From Deinobacterium chartae (GTDB lineage: Bacteria > Deinococcota > Deinococci > Deinococcales > Deinococcaceae), in contig NZ_JACHHG010000012.1 of assembly GCF_014202645.1 (NCBI RefSeq), positions 62,001-126,000 of the forward strand: a stretch of 64,000 nucleotides of DNA, given 5' to 3'. The first letter of the stretch is position 1; every line of letters begins with the position of its first letter. This document shows, piece by piece, positions 24,128 to 32,563 of the stretch. The notes below the pieces were generated by a model. It saw only the letters and a list, made by a program, of their open reading frames with translations, was not told the origin of the DNA and did not search any database. The translations under genes and the position numbers were made by a program.

Positions 24128-24880
24128 TCAGCGCCGGGTGGAGGAGAGCGCTTCGATGCCGTCGAGCAGCCGGGACAGGCCGAAGGAGAACGTGCTTTCC
24201 GAAAGGTCGAAGCCGCCGCTGTTCCAGATGCGGGTGTGCACCGGGTAGCGCTGCACGTCGAAGTACCTCTCCCAGAAGTCTGCCCGGGCCGCGAAGTACT
24301 CGTCGGTGGACTGCCCGCTGGCCTGCGCCGACTGTGCCTCGGCGATCGCGTTGCGCGCAGCACCCTGCACGTACGCATCGATCAGCAGGGCCGTGCCGTA
24401 AAGCTGTGCTCCCGCCAGTCCCAGGCTTTCTAGCGCCGCGTACAGGGCCTCGCGGGCATCGAGCAGGTGCGGGCCCAGCGCGAGGCGCTCCAGGTTGACC
24501 TGCAGCGTCCAGGGGTGGCGGTGGTACAGGTCCCAGCTCTGCGTGGCGATCCCGGTAATGCGTTCCCGCCAGCCGAGGCCCGGGTCAGGCAGCTGCAGTT
24601 CACCGAACACGGCGTTGACCATGAGTTCGATCAGTTCGGACTTGCTGGTGATGTAGGTGTACAGCGACATGGTCCCCACGCCGAGCTCGGCTGCGACCTT
24701 GCGCATCGAGATGGCCTCGAGGCCGTTGCGGTCGGCCAAGGCCACGCTCGCTGTCACGATCTGCTCGAGGGCGATTTTGGGTTTGGGGCCCCGCGAGGGG
24801 GGCACGGTGGGTTCCCACATCAGCTGCAGGGTGCGCAGGGGGTCGGTGGGCTTGGTGTGAGGGTCGCTTCGGTCGGGCAA
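24128..24880 (-). CDS. TetR-family repressor, divergent from ABC exporter
   Basis: 250 residues. The N-terminal HTH reads IVTASVALADRNGLEAISMRKVAAELGVGTMSLYTYI, as in TetR/TetR_C-type regulators; the C-terminal two thirds is the ligand and dimer domain. The TTG at 24880 is chosen because AGGAG (24891-24887) is 6 bases upstream; an internal ATG (MWEPTV) is the alternative. It sits back to back with the exporter genes, and operator-like repeats lie between them, so it most likely represses the exporter until a drug-like ligand binds. Confidence 0.88.
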   Translation of the reverse strand: MPDRSDPHTKPTDPLRTLQLMWEPTVPPSRGPKPKIALEQIVTASVALADRNGLEAISMRKVAAELGVGTMSLYTYITSKSELIELMVNAVFGELQLPDPGLGWRERITGIATQSWDLYHRHPWTLQVNLERLALGPHLLDAREALYAALESLGLAGAQLYGTALLIDAYVQGAARNAIAEAQSAQASGQSTDEYFAARADFWERYFDVQRYPVHTRIWNSGGFDLSESTFSFGLSRLLDGIEALSSTRR

Positions 24881-24953
24881 GTCCGTCTCCTGGCGTAGGC
24901 ATTTTGGGTATGGGCGGGCCTCGAGGATCAGGTGATTTCCTGGCCCCTTATAC

Positions 24954-25003
24954 GTACACTGTATGCTATTCTGATTGGGCTTTTCAGTACAACGTACGCT
25001 ATT
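24954..25003. promoter_or_regulatory. Paired direct repeat, probable TetR operators
   Basis: GTACNNNGTAYGCTATT occurs at 24954-24970 and again at 24987-25003, 33 bases apart (three helical turns), in the short tetR-exporter intergenic region. The second copy overlaps the exporter promoter region just before its ribosome site. Confidence 0.65.
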
Positions 25004-25016
25004 TAAGGAGGTCGTT

Positions 25017-25982
25017 ATGATCGAAGCGCGGCGGCTCACCCGTGAGTTCAAGACCAAAACCGGCGTGGTCCAGGCGGTGCAGGGCATCGACTTCACGGTG
25101 AAAGACGGCGAATTCGTGGCATTTCTGGGCCCGAACGGAGCCGGAAAGACCACCACCTTGCGCATGCTCACGACCCTGCTGCCCCCCACCTCCGGCTCCG
25201 CGTGGGTCGCCGGGTACGACGTCGTCTCCCAGCCCACCGCCGTGCGCCAACAGATCGGTTATATCGGCCAGGGCAACGGTGCCGGCCACAGCTACCAGGT
25301 GCGTGACGAACTGATCACCCAGGGCCGCTGCTACGGCATGAACCGCATCGACGCAGCAAAGCGCGCCGACGCCCTGCTCGAGACCTTCGAGCTCGGCGAC
25401 CTCGCCCGCCGCACGGTAAGCACCCTCTCCGGCGGACAGCGGCGGCGGCTGGACATCGCCATGGGACTGATGCACCACCCGCGCCTCCTGTTCCTCGACG
25501 AACCCTCCACCGGCATGGACCCGCACAACCGCGCCAACCTGTGGCAGCACATCCTGGCCGTCCGCGAACGCTACGGCACCACCCTGGTCCTCACCACCCA
25601 CTACCTCGACGAGGCCGACGCGATGGCCGAGCGCGTGGTGGTGATCGACCACGGACGCATCATCGCCGATGACACGGCCGCGCGGCTCAAGCACAATCTG
25701 GCTGGCGACCGCATCCGTCTGACCGTTCCTGAAGCTCAGGCGGGCCGTGCGCGTGCGCTGGCCTCCGGAGCGGCCAGCGAAGTTGAACTCCGCGCCGCGT
25801 CCGGAACCGCCACCTTGGATCTGCGGGTCGCGCAGGCCGAAGCGGCCCTGCCGCAACTGCTGGCGACCCTATACGCTGCGGGAATTACCGTGCTGACGGC
25901 CAACATGAAACAACCCACCCTCGATGACGTGTTCCTGGGACTGACCGGCCGCAGCCTGCGCGAGGAAGGAGTTCGGGCATGA
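25017..25982 (+). CDS. ABC exporter ATP-binding protein (DrrA-like)
   Basis: 321 residues. Walker A GPNGAGKTT, Q-loop YIGQGNGAG, signature LSGGQRRRLD, Walker B LLFLDEPSTGMD, H-loop TTHYLDEAD. The C-terminal 80 residues (after VVIDHGRII) match the extension of daunorubicin-resistance type ATPases, ending in a TLDDVFLGLTGRSL motif. AAGGAGG lies 5 bases upstream of ATG. It powers the permease encoded next, with which it overlaps (ATGA). Substrate probably a hydrophobic drug or lipid. Confidence 0.93.
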   Translation: MIEARRLTREFKTKTGVVQAVQGIDFTVKDGEFVAFLGPNGAGKTTTLRMLTTLLPPTSGSAWVAGYDVVSQPTAVRQQIGYIGQGNGAGHSYQVRDELITQGRCYGMNRIDAAKRADALLETFELGDLARRTVSTLSGGQRRRLDIAMGLMHHPRLLFLDEPSTGMDPHNRANLWQHILAVRERYGTTLVLTTHYLDEADAMAERVVVIDHGRIIADDTAARLKHNLAGDRIRLTVPEAQAGRARALASGAASEVELRAASGTATLDLRVAQAEAALPQLLATLYAAGITVLTANMKQPTLDDVFLGLTGRSLREEGVRA

Positions 25983-26746
25983 TCAAAACCCTGCGCGACA
26001 CCCAGACCGTTTTCATGCGCGAAATGACCCTGGTCCTGCGCGACCCCTTCTCGCTGATCTTCTCGCTGCTGCAACCCCTGGTCTTCCTGATCCTGTTCGG
26101 ACCGCTGCTCAGCGGAGCGCTGAGCAGCGGAGCCTTCAGCGCAGAGGCCTCGCTGCAGTGGTTCGTGCCCGGCGTGCTGGTGATGATCGCGCTGTTTGGC
26201 ACCTCGGCCACCGGATCCAACCTGCTGTACGAGATGCAGACCGGATCGTACGAACGCATGCTGGTCACCCCGCTCAGCCGCCCGTCGCTGTTGCTCGGTC
26301 GGGCCCTCAAGGAAATGGCGCCCCTGATGATCCAGGCGGCCTTAATCGCCCTGGCGCTGCTCCCCTTTGGGTTCGTGATTTACCCGGCACAGGCGCTCAC
26401 CGGTCTGCTCCTGCTGGGCATTTTCGGCAGCGGCTGGGGAGCTTTGTCCTACACCCTGGCCATCGCCAGCCGTCACCGCGAATGGCTGTTCTGGAGCGTG
26501 TACACCACCTTGCAGTTCCCACTCCTGATCCTGTCGGGCATGATGCTGCCCCTCGAGGCCGGACCGGCCTGGATGCAGGTGGCTTCCCGCTTCAATCCGC
26601 TCACCTACATGGTCAACGCCGAACGCGCCCTGTTCGCGGGCCGCTTCGATGACCCGGCGGTGCTGCACGGCGTTCTCGCGGCCACACTGACCTGCGCGGT
26701 CGGACTGGTGATCGGGGTACGGGCGATTCGCAGAAGCACGGTTTAA
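25979..26746 (+). CDS. ABC-2 type permease
   Basis: 255 residues with six predicted transmembrane helices in the ABC-2 layout: SLIFSLLQPLVFLILFGPLL, then LQWFVPGVLVMIALFG, the loop YERMLVTPLSRPSLLLGR, and three more helices. The conserved FNPLTYMVNAERALF segment precedes the last helix. ATG overlaps the ATPase stop (ATGA). With the ATPase it forms a drug- or lipid-efflux pump in the cytoplasmic membrane, under the divergent TetR protein. Confidence 0.93.
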   Translation: MIKTLRDTQTVFMREMTLVLRDPFSLIFSLLQPLVFLILFGPLLSGALSSGAFSAEASLQWFVPGVLVMIALFGTSATGSNLLYEMQTGSYERMLVTPLSRPSLLLGRALKEMAPLMIQAALIALALLPFGFVIYPAQALTGLLLLGIFGSGWGALSYTLAIASRHREWLFWSVYTTLQFPLLILSGMMLPLEAGPAWMQVASRFNPLTYMVNAERALFAGRFDDPAVLHGVLAATLTCAVGLVIGVRAIRRSTV

Positions 26747-26812
26747 CAGCTGCCGTGCTGCCCAGGTTCACCTGCACGGTGGGCCCGGTCCGGCGCGGCC
26801 AGCGATGAGCGC

Positions 26813-29047
26813 TCAGGCTTCGTCCTCGTTTTCGGCGGTCTCGTCGCTGTCCTCGTCCCCGGAGTCGCCGGGGTTGCGACTGCGCAGTTGGCCCATTTCG
26901 CGCACCCGGTGTGGAAACAGCCGACCGAGGTCCTCGAACAGCGGGTGCGCCCGGACTCCCGACGCTGCGCCGCGTGCGGCCGGAGCGTCGGACTCGCTCG
27001 CGTCCGTTTGGGGCAGTTCGGTCGGTTCCGGCCGCGCGGTGGGCCTCGAGGGGGCCGCCGTACCCAGCTCATCCCAGCTGGAAAGCGGGATTTCTTCGAA
27101 AACCGGGGGCGCGTCGAGCGGCTCGCCGGGAATGTACGGCTCGGGGGCCGACCTCGGGTCCGCGCTCAGGGGAGAGGTCATGGGCGGCTCGGCGGGCGCG
27201 GGAGCATCGTCCCAGGGCGCGGGCTGAGGCGCAGCGTCGGCCTCGGCGGTTCGGGCAGCCGCCGCTGGGCGGCTGGGGCGCTCGAAGAAGTCGGCGTTCC
27301 TCGAGGCCGGTTTGCGGGGTGCATCGGACGCCGGGGGAACGGGGGGAGAGCTGGCGGGCGGCGTGGCTGCCGCGGGAACGGCCACTTCGCGCACGGCGGC
27401 CTGAACTGCCGCGCGCGCGGGCTCGGGCGCGGCGGTGCGCGAGTCCGCGCGCGCCGCTGCGGTCGCAGCAGCCGGGGACGGTGCACTCAGGCGCGCACCG
27501 CCGCTAACGTGCTTTTTTTTGGAGCCCTCGGCGGTGATCACCTCGAACTCGACCGCTCCGAAGACCTGCTCGACCAGGGCCGCGACCTCGTCGAACTTGG
27601 CCAGCGTCTGGGTGGCGTGGAACTTGCTGCGCTCGTCGAAGTGCAGCGCCACCCGGCCCGCCTCGAGCTGCAGTTCGGGCCGTGCGGGCTTGAAAAAGGC
27701 GCGCAACTGCGGGGGAGCCAACCGTGCCACGTCGGCCCAGCTGCCCTGCATGCGTACGCCGGGGGCCGCCGTGGCCGGTGCCGCGTCGGCGGGGGCGCGG
27801 GGCGGCGCGTCCGCCGACGCGGGCCGGGAGGCGGGCGGCCGCCGCCCCGGATCAAAGTCGGTAACGGCGTTGCCCGTCGCGGCGCGAACCGGGGCCCCAC
27901 CGGCCCGCAGGGCGGCCAGGTCCGCCTCGAGTTTGCTCAGGCGCCGCAGCAGGTCGCCCGGAACGGCGGCGGCGGAGGCCGCAGGGGCCGCGGCGGCGCT
28001 GATGGGACCTGCCTGGGCCTGCCCGGCGAGCAGGGCCTGGGTCAGCGCCAGCTCGAGGGCCATCAGGTCACCCTGGCGCACGAAGCGGGCGTCTTGCTCG
28101 TCCAGGGCCGCCAGCAACCGCAGCAGTTGCGGTACGTCCGCGCCGGGCGCGGGGGCGTCGCTCAGGCCCAGCTGGGCGTGCAGGCGCTCGCGCAGCGCCA
28201 CCTTGACGCCGTCCACCACGCTGCGCGCCGCAAAACCCTCGCGGTACAGCCGTCCGGCCTCGCCCAGAACCGACTCGGCCTGTCCGGCCTCGAGGCCCTC
28301 GGCGATGGCGCGCATGCGCTCGCCGGGCGGCAGGCCCAGGGCCGCTTCCACCGCAGCCAGGGTCACCGGCTCGCCCGAGGCCAGCATGCGCTCGAGCAGG
28401 CTCTCGCCGTCGCGCATGGCCCCGTCGGCCAGCCGCCCGATCAGGGCCAGGGCCGGGGATTCGAAGGCCACGCCCTCCCGCGCGCAGATACGCTCGAGCT
28501 TCGAGGCGATCTCGGCGTCCGAGAGCCGCCGGAAACGGTAGTGCTGGCAGCGCGAGAGGATGGTGGGCAAGATCTTCTCGGGCTCGGTGGTCGCCAGGAT
28601 GAACAGCACGTGCTCCGGCGGCTCCTCGAGGGTTTTGAGCAGCGCGTTGAAAGCGCCGCGCGACATCATGTGCGCCTCGTCGAGGATGTAGACCTTGCGT
28701 CCGCCGCGCATCGAGGAGAGCGCGACTTTCTCGCGCAGGTCGCGCACGTCGTCCACCGAGTTGTTCGAGGCCGCATCGATCTCGACCACGTCGGGATGGG
28801 CACCCGAGATGATCAGCTGGCACGAGGCGCACACCCCGCAGGGTTTGGTGCCGCTGCCCTCACAGTTGACGGTCATGGCGATCAGGCGCGCCGTCGTCGT
28901 CTTGCCGACCCCGCGGGGTCCGCTGAACAGGTAGGCGTGCCCGACGCGCCCGCGCGCCAGGGCCGCCGTCAGCACGTCACGGACGTGCTCCTGACCGACG
29001 ACTTCCTCCCAGTGGAGGGGACGGGATTTCTGGTAGATCGCGCTCAC
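26813..29047 (-). CDS. dnaX: DNA polymerase III tau subunit (with gamma frameshift product)
   Basis: 744 residues as tau. Clamp-loader AAA+ core: SGPRGVGKTTTARLIA (Walker A), Zn module with CEGSG and CGVCASC, ILDEAHMMSRGAFNALLKTLEEPP (Walker B), TEPEKILPTILSRCQHYRF (sensor 1/SRC). From about 390 the protein is Ala/Pro-rich with low-complexity linkers, and an acidic tail. GTG at 29047 is preferred because TACAGT (29059-29054) ends 6 bases upstream. Codons 510-512 are AAA AAA AAG inside A8G; a -1 shift stops after two codons (about 514 residues), predicting gamma. Divergent from mgsA, 51 bases away. Confidence 0.96.
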   Translation of the reverse strand: MSAIYQKSRPLHWEEVVGQEHVRDVLTAALARGRVGHAYLFSGPRGVGKTTTARLIAMTVNCEGSGTKPCGVCASCQLIISGAHPDVVEIDAASNNSVDDVRDLREKVALSSMRGGRKVYILDEAHMMSRGAFNALLKTLEEPPEHVLFILATTEPEKILPTILSRCQHYRFRRLSDAEIASKLERICAREGVAFESPALALIGRLADGAMRDGESLLERMLASGEPVTLAAVEAALGLPPGERMRAIAEGLEAGQAESVLGEAGRLYREGFAARSVVDGVKVALRERLHAQLGLSDAPAPGADVPQLLRLLAALDEQDARFVRQGDLMALELALTQALLAGQAQAGPISAAAAPAASAAAVPGDLLRRLSKLEADLAALRAGGAPVRAATGNAVTDFDPGRRPPASRPASADAPPRAPADAAPATAAPGVRMQGSWADVARLAPPQLRAFFKPARPELQLEAGRVALHFDERSKFHATQTLAKFDEVAALVEQVFGAVEFEVITAEGSKKKHVSGGARLSAPSPAAATAAARADSRTAAPEPARAAVQAAVREVAVPAAATPPASSPPVPPASDAPRKPASRNADFFERPSRPAAAARTAEADAAPQPAPWDDAPAPAEPPMTSPLSADPRSAPEPYIPGEPLDAPPVFEEIPLSSWDELGTAAPSRPTARPEPTELPQTDASESDAPAARGAASGVRAHPLFEDLGRLFPHRVREMGQLRSRNPGDSGDEDSDETAENEDEA
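27479..27520 (-). promoter_or_regulatory. dnaX -1 slippery site with downstream stem
   Basis: Minus strand: A8 then G (27520-27512), GAGGG a few bases upstream, an in-frame-minus-one TAG at 27506-27504 and a 6-bp stem CGGTGC/GCACCG (27500-27495 with 27484-27479). Confidence 0.7.
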
Positions 29048-29098
29048 CCTACCACTGTAACGCATCTGGCCTGACCGTTTTGTTGTTACCATAACCCC

Positions 29099-29503
29099 AT
29101 GACCCAACCGACCCAGAGTGTGGCCCTGATCGCGCACGACAAGAAGAAACTGGACCTCGCCCTGTTCGCGCTGGAGCACCGGGAACTGCTGGCCAAGTTT
29201 CACCTGATCGCCACCGGCACCACCGGCAGCATCCTCGAGAGCCGCGCGCGCCTCGAGGTGGAACGCATGCTCTCGGGACCGCTGGGCGGCGACCAGCAGA
29301 TCGGGGCACGCATCGCCACCGATCAGGTCAAGGCCGTGATCTTTTTCCGCGACCCGCTGACCGCCCAGCCGCACGAACCCGACGTGAGCGCGCTGCTGCG
29401 GCTGTGTGACGTGCACAACATCCCGCTGGCGACCAACCCGGCGACCGCGAGCGCGCTGATGTACTGGCTGGCCGCCCAGACCCCCGAAAAAGACCCGATT
29501 TAA
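29099..29503 (+). CDS. mgsA: Methylglyoxal synthase
   Basis: 134 residues, slightly shorter than E. coli MgsA (152). Conserved motifs: [37 protein letters not shown] (phosphate-binding loop and catalytic Asp), [16 protein letters not shown] (second Asp) and ATNPATA. It converts dihydroxyacetone phosphate to methylglyoxal and phosphate, a bypass that relieves sugar-phosphate stress. TACCAT (29087-29092) ends 6 bases before ATG: leaderless. Divergent from dnaX. Confidence 0.95.
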   Translation: MTQPTQSVALIAHDKKKLDLALFALEHRELLAKFHLIATGTTGSILESRARLEVERMLSGPLGGDQQIGARIATDQVKAVIFFRDPLTAQPHEPDVSALLRLCDVHNIPLATNPATASALMYWLAAQTPEKDPI

Positions 29504-29522
29504 GTCGGAAGCCACCAGCCCA

Positions 29523-29564
29523 CGGCCTGGATTTCCGGAAAATTCCGGGGGTCTAGGCCTTTTC
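29523..29564 (+). terminator. Probable terminator after mgsA
   Basis: GGCCT near 29524 pairs with AGGCC near 29558, with an inner CCGG/CCGG pairing, followed by TTTTCG. Confidence 0.5.
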
Positions 29565-29698
29565 GCTCTGTCGAAGCCTCGAGCGGGGCCGGTAGGCTGA
29601 ACTTCTCGAGGTTCTTGACTGATGCCTATTGATCTGCCTGTTCACACCGAGATCATCGCTTGCCCGCCGGGGTCCGGCCGTTCTGCGGGAGTGCTTTT

Positions 29699-30979
29699 AT
29701 GATGTGGCGTCTGCTGCGCGACCCCCGTATCCGCATCCTGTGGATCGGTGAGAGCGTCAACACCCTCGGTAACGCCCTGACTTTTGTGGCCCTGGCGTGG
29801 TTTTTGTTTCGGCTGTACCCGGACCAACCCGCCTCGAGCGGGCTGGTGATGGGGGCTTTTACGGTGGCGATGCTCACCGGAACCCTGGTTCTGTCGAGCT
29901 ACACCGACGTGTGGGACCGCCGCCGCATTCTGATCGTCAGCAACCTGCTGCAGGCCCTGTTCATCGGGATGGTGCCGCTGCTGTACCACCAGGGGGCGCT
30001 GAGCCTGCCCGCCCTGGTCGCGCTGGCGGTGCTGATGGGCTTTACGGGGAGCGTGGTGTTCCCGGCGCAGCAGGCCTCGCTGCCGACCTTCGTGCCGCCC
30101 GAACGGGTTCAGCACATCCAGGCGCTTTTCAACCTGACCTGGACCACCAGCAACCTGCTCGCTCCCATGACGGCGGGTCTTCTGGTGGCGCGTTTTGGGG
30201 CCGCCAACGTGCTGGCCCTGAACGTCGCAACGCTGCTGTTCGCGGTGGTCTGCTACCTGCTCATCCGCTTTCCCGAGGTCGAGCGTGACGCGCGCCCGGA
30301 CCTGGGCCTGCGGGCGTGGTGGGAGCGCACCCGCTTCGGCTTTCGCTTTGTGATGGAGCGGCCGGCACTGTGGGCGACGCTGCTCGGACTCGCTTCGGTG
30401 AACTTTGTGATGGAGCCGTACACCGCCGTGTTTCTGCCGCGCATCGCCGACCGGCTGATGGAGGGTGTCGCCCTGCCCGCCTGGCTCGGCTGGGTGCGGG
30501 CCGAGAGTGCGGGGGCGCTGGGAGTCGGCATCCTGGGCACGCTGCTGGCCGTCTCGGAGATCATGATGGTGCTGTGGATCGGGCGCCGCAACAACGCGCA
30601 CCCGCTGCGCTGGATCGCGCTGGGATGCACGGTGCCGGCCCTGTGCACCATCGGGGTGGCCTACGCGCCTTCGCTGGCCTTCGCGGTTCCGTTTGCGATC
30701 CTGATGGGCGTGTTCTTCGGGCCGTTGAACGTGATGGTCGGGACCCTGTTCGCGCGCCTGACGCCCGAGGCGGTGCGCGGACGGGTGTACGGGGCCCGCA
30801 TCCTGGTCGGTCAGGGCTTGCGTCCGGCGGGCGTTACCCTGGCCGGAGCCCTGGCGATCGGTCTGGGCGTGCCGCTGACCATCGCCGTGCTGGGAAGTGC
30901 GGCGTTCCTAATGAGCTCATGGGGATATCTGCGGGCCAGGCGCTACGAAGACGCCAGCGAGCCAGGGGTGCGCACCTGA
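29699..30979 (+). CDS. MFS transporter
   Basis: 426 residues with about 12 membrane helices. RDPRIRILWIGESVNTLGNAL is the first helix; LSSYTDVWDRRRILIVSNLL is the MFS loop 2-3 motif (D-x-x-D/RRR). Closest to the multidrug / macrolide-efflux (MefA-like, Bcr-type) group with the internal MGVFFGPLNVMVGTLFARLTPEAVRGRVYG stretch in two parts. ATG at 29699 is taken because GGGAG lies 7 bases upstream; ATG at 29702 is possible. Substrate unknown. Confidence 0.88.
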   Translation: MMWRLLRDPRIRILWIGESVNTLGNALTFVALAWFLFRLYPDQPASSGLVMGAFTVAMLTGTLVLSSYTDVWDRRRILIVSNLLQALFIGMVPLLYHQGALSLPALVALAVLMGFTGSVVFPAQQASLPTFVPPERVQHIQALFNLTWTTSNLLAPMTAGLLVARFGAANVLALNVATLLFAVVCYLLIRFPEVERDARPDLGLRAWWERTRFGFRFVMERPALWATLLGLASVNFVMEPYTAVFLPRIADRLMEGVALPAWLGWVRAESAGALGVGILGTLLAVSEIMMVLWIGRRNNAHPLRWIALGCTVPALCTIGVAYAPSLAFAVPFAILMGVFFGPLNVMVGTLFARLTPEAVRGRVYGARILVGQGLRPAGVTLAGALAIGLGVPLTIAVLGSAAFLMSSWGYLRARRYEDASEPGVRT

Positions 30980-31013
30980 ACTTCTGGCGTCTTGCCCTGG
31001 CGTAGACTCGGGT

Positions 31014-31805
31014 ATGTCCTCTTCGGACGAGGCCGAACCCCGCGAGCTGCCGCTTTCCCCGGAAAAAGGGGTGACCCGGCGGGGCGAGGTCGTTTCCCGG
31101 CCCGCTGCCGCCTGGACGCCTGCGGTGCACCGCCTGCTCGAACACCTGCAAGCTCAGGGCTTTACGGCCGCCCCTCGAGTGCTTCACAGCCCGGCCGCAG
31201 GCGAGCCCGAACAGCTGGTTTTCGTGCACGGAGAGTTCGTTCACCCGCGTCCCTGGAGCGACGCAGGACTGACTGCGATGGGCGCGCTGCTGCGCCAATT
31301 GCACGAAGCGGCCATCGCGTTCGAGCCGCCCTCGGGCGCAGTCTGGCAACCGTGGTTCCTGCGCGAGCTGGGCGGGCCGAACCGGATCATCAGCCACGGT
31401 GACATCGCCCCCTGGAACGTGGTGACGCGAGCGGGGCTGCCTGTCGCGCTGATCGACTGGGAATTCGCGGGCCCCATCGACCCGTTGACCGAACTCGCAC
31501 GGGTGTGCTGGCTGTTCGCGCAGCTGCATGGTCCGGACGTAACCGCCCTGCACGGTTTGCCCCCGGCCGAGGTGCGGGCCGCGCAGGTTCGCCGCATCGC
31601 CGAGGCTTACGGCGCGAGCCCCGAGCAGCGCCACGCCCTGGTGGAGCGCATGATCGAGGTGGCCGTTTATGAAACGGCTTTTGAAGCCGACGAGCGACAG
31701 GTCGGCCCGGACAGCGCAGGCCCCCAGTGGGGTTTTGCCTGGAGGGCGCGGGCGGCGGCGTGGATGCTGGGGCACCGCGACCTGCTGCAGCGGGCCCTGC
31801 TGTAA
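31014..31805 (+). CDS. APH-family phosphotransferase
   Basis: 263 residues. Kinase fold of the aminoglycoside phosphotransferase / choline kinase type: catalytic loop ISHGDIAPWNVV (Brenner motif) and metal-binding ALIDWEFAGPIDPLTELA. The N-terminal lobe is short (AAGEPEQLVFVHGEFV). Such enzymes phosphorylate aminoglycosides, hydroxylated metabolites or proteins; the substrate cannot be told. TAGACT (31003-31008) ends 5 bases before ATG: leaderless. Starts 34 bases after the MFS gene. Confidence 0.85.
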   Translation: MSSSDEAEPRELPLSPEKGVTRRGEVVSRPAAAWTPAVHRLLEHLQAQGFTAAPRVLHSPAAGEPEQLVFVHGEFVHPRPWSDAGLTAMGALLRQLHEAAIAFEPPSGAVWQPWFLRELGGPNRIISHGDIAPWNVVTRAGLPVALIDWEFAGPIDPLTELARVCWLFAQLHGPDVTALHGLPPAEVRAAQVRRIAEAYGASPEQRHALVERMIEVAVYETAFEADERQVGPDSAGPQWGFAWRARAAAWMLGHRDLLQRALL

Positions 31806-31814
31806 CCCTGTGTG

Positions 31815-31842
31815 GCAGAGGCGGGCCAGAGCCCGCCTCTGC
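31815..31842. terminator. Hairpin between convergent APH and DsbA-family genes
   Basis: Perfect 12-bp stem 31815-31826 with 31831-31842, 4-base loop; weak TTGG tail. Confidence 0.75.
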
Positions 31843-31861
31843 TTGGTCCGGCGCTGCCGTT

Positions 31862-32476
31862 TTACACGCTGAACCTGGCGCGCTTGATGGTCTCGATGCG
31901 CGCAGGCGAGCCTTGCACCGCCCGGTAGAGCTGCCACAGCGCCCGTTTGTCCTCGAGGGTCTCGGGCAGCTCGGTGAAACGGAAGTAGGCGGCGCGGCCG
32001 CTTTCGAGCTGCACGGTGGGCGTACCGAACACCCCGAGGCGGTCGGCGGCCTCGAGGTCGCTGGCCAGTTCGGCGCGCAGCCCGGCCTCGTCTTGCAGGT
32101 CGCGGTCGAACTGCGCGAGGTCAAGGCCGGCACGCTCGGCGGCCTCGCGCAGCACCTGCGGCTCGGTCAGCTGGCGTTTTTCCACGTGGTACAGGCGAAA
32201 CAGCTCGAGGACGTAGCAGAAAAACCGCTCGCGTCCCTGGCGGCGCGCCGCGTGCGAGGCCAGAAACTGCGGCAGCGAGCGGCTGCCCTCTTGCGGCTGC
32301 TCGGCGAGTTTCCAGACCGGGCTGTGGCGGTCGGCGGCATTATCGGGGTGATTGCCCTGCTCGAGGCTGTAGTGGCGCAGCTCAAACTGAGCGTCCCCGG
32401 CTTGCTCGAGGGCGTAGGCGAGCTCCACGGCACGCCAGGCGACGGGGCAGAGGTAGTCGAAGTAGATGTTGATCAC
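31862..32476 (-). CDS. DsbA-family thioredoxin-fold protein (HCCA-isomerase-like)
   Basis: 204 residues. Starts INIYFDYLCPVAWRAVELA, the DsbA / 2-hydroxychromene-2-carboxylate isomerase pattern, but the redox motif is CPVA with a single Cys rather than CxxC. The helical insertion in the middle and VFGTPTVQLESGRAAYFRF (cis-Pro loop) fit the family. No signal peptide, so cytoplasmic. GTG at 32476 is preferred because TACCTT ends 5 bases upstream, with TTACGC 17 bases further; GTG at 32491 would add five residues. Probably a glutathione- or thiol-linked isomerase or dehalogenase-like enzyme. Confidence 0.8.
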   Translation of the reverse strand: MINIYFDYLCPVAWRAVELAYALEQAGDAQFELRHYSLEQGNHPDNAADRHSPVWKLAEQPQEGSRSLPQFLASHAARRQGRERFFCYVLELFRLYHVEKRQLTEPQVLREAAERAGLDLAQFDRDLQDEAGLRAELASDLEAADRLGVFGTPTVQLESGRAAYFRFTELPETLEDKRALWQLYRAVQGSPARIETIKRARFSV

Positions 32477-32563
32477 GCCGGAAGGTAACACGGGCGTATC
32501 AGCGGCGTAAGCGGGCTGGATTACAACCGGCTTGGGCGGACCGGACCCGCAGGCACGGAAGCC

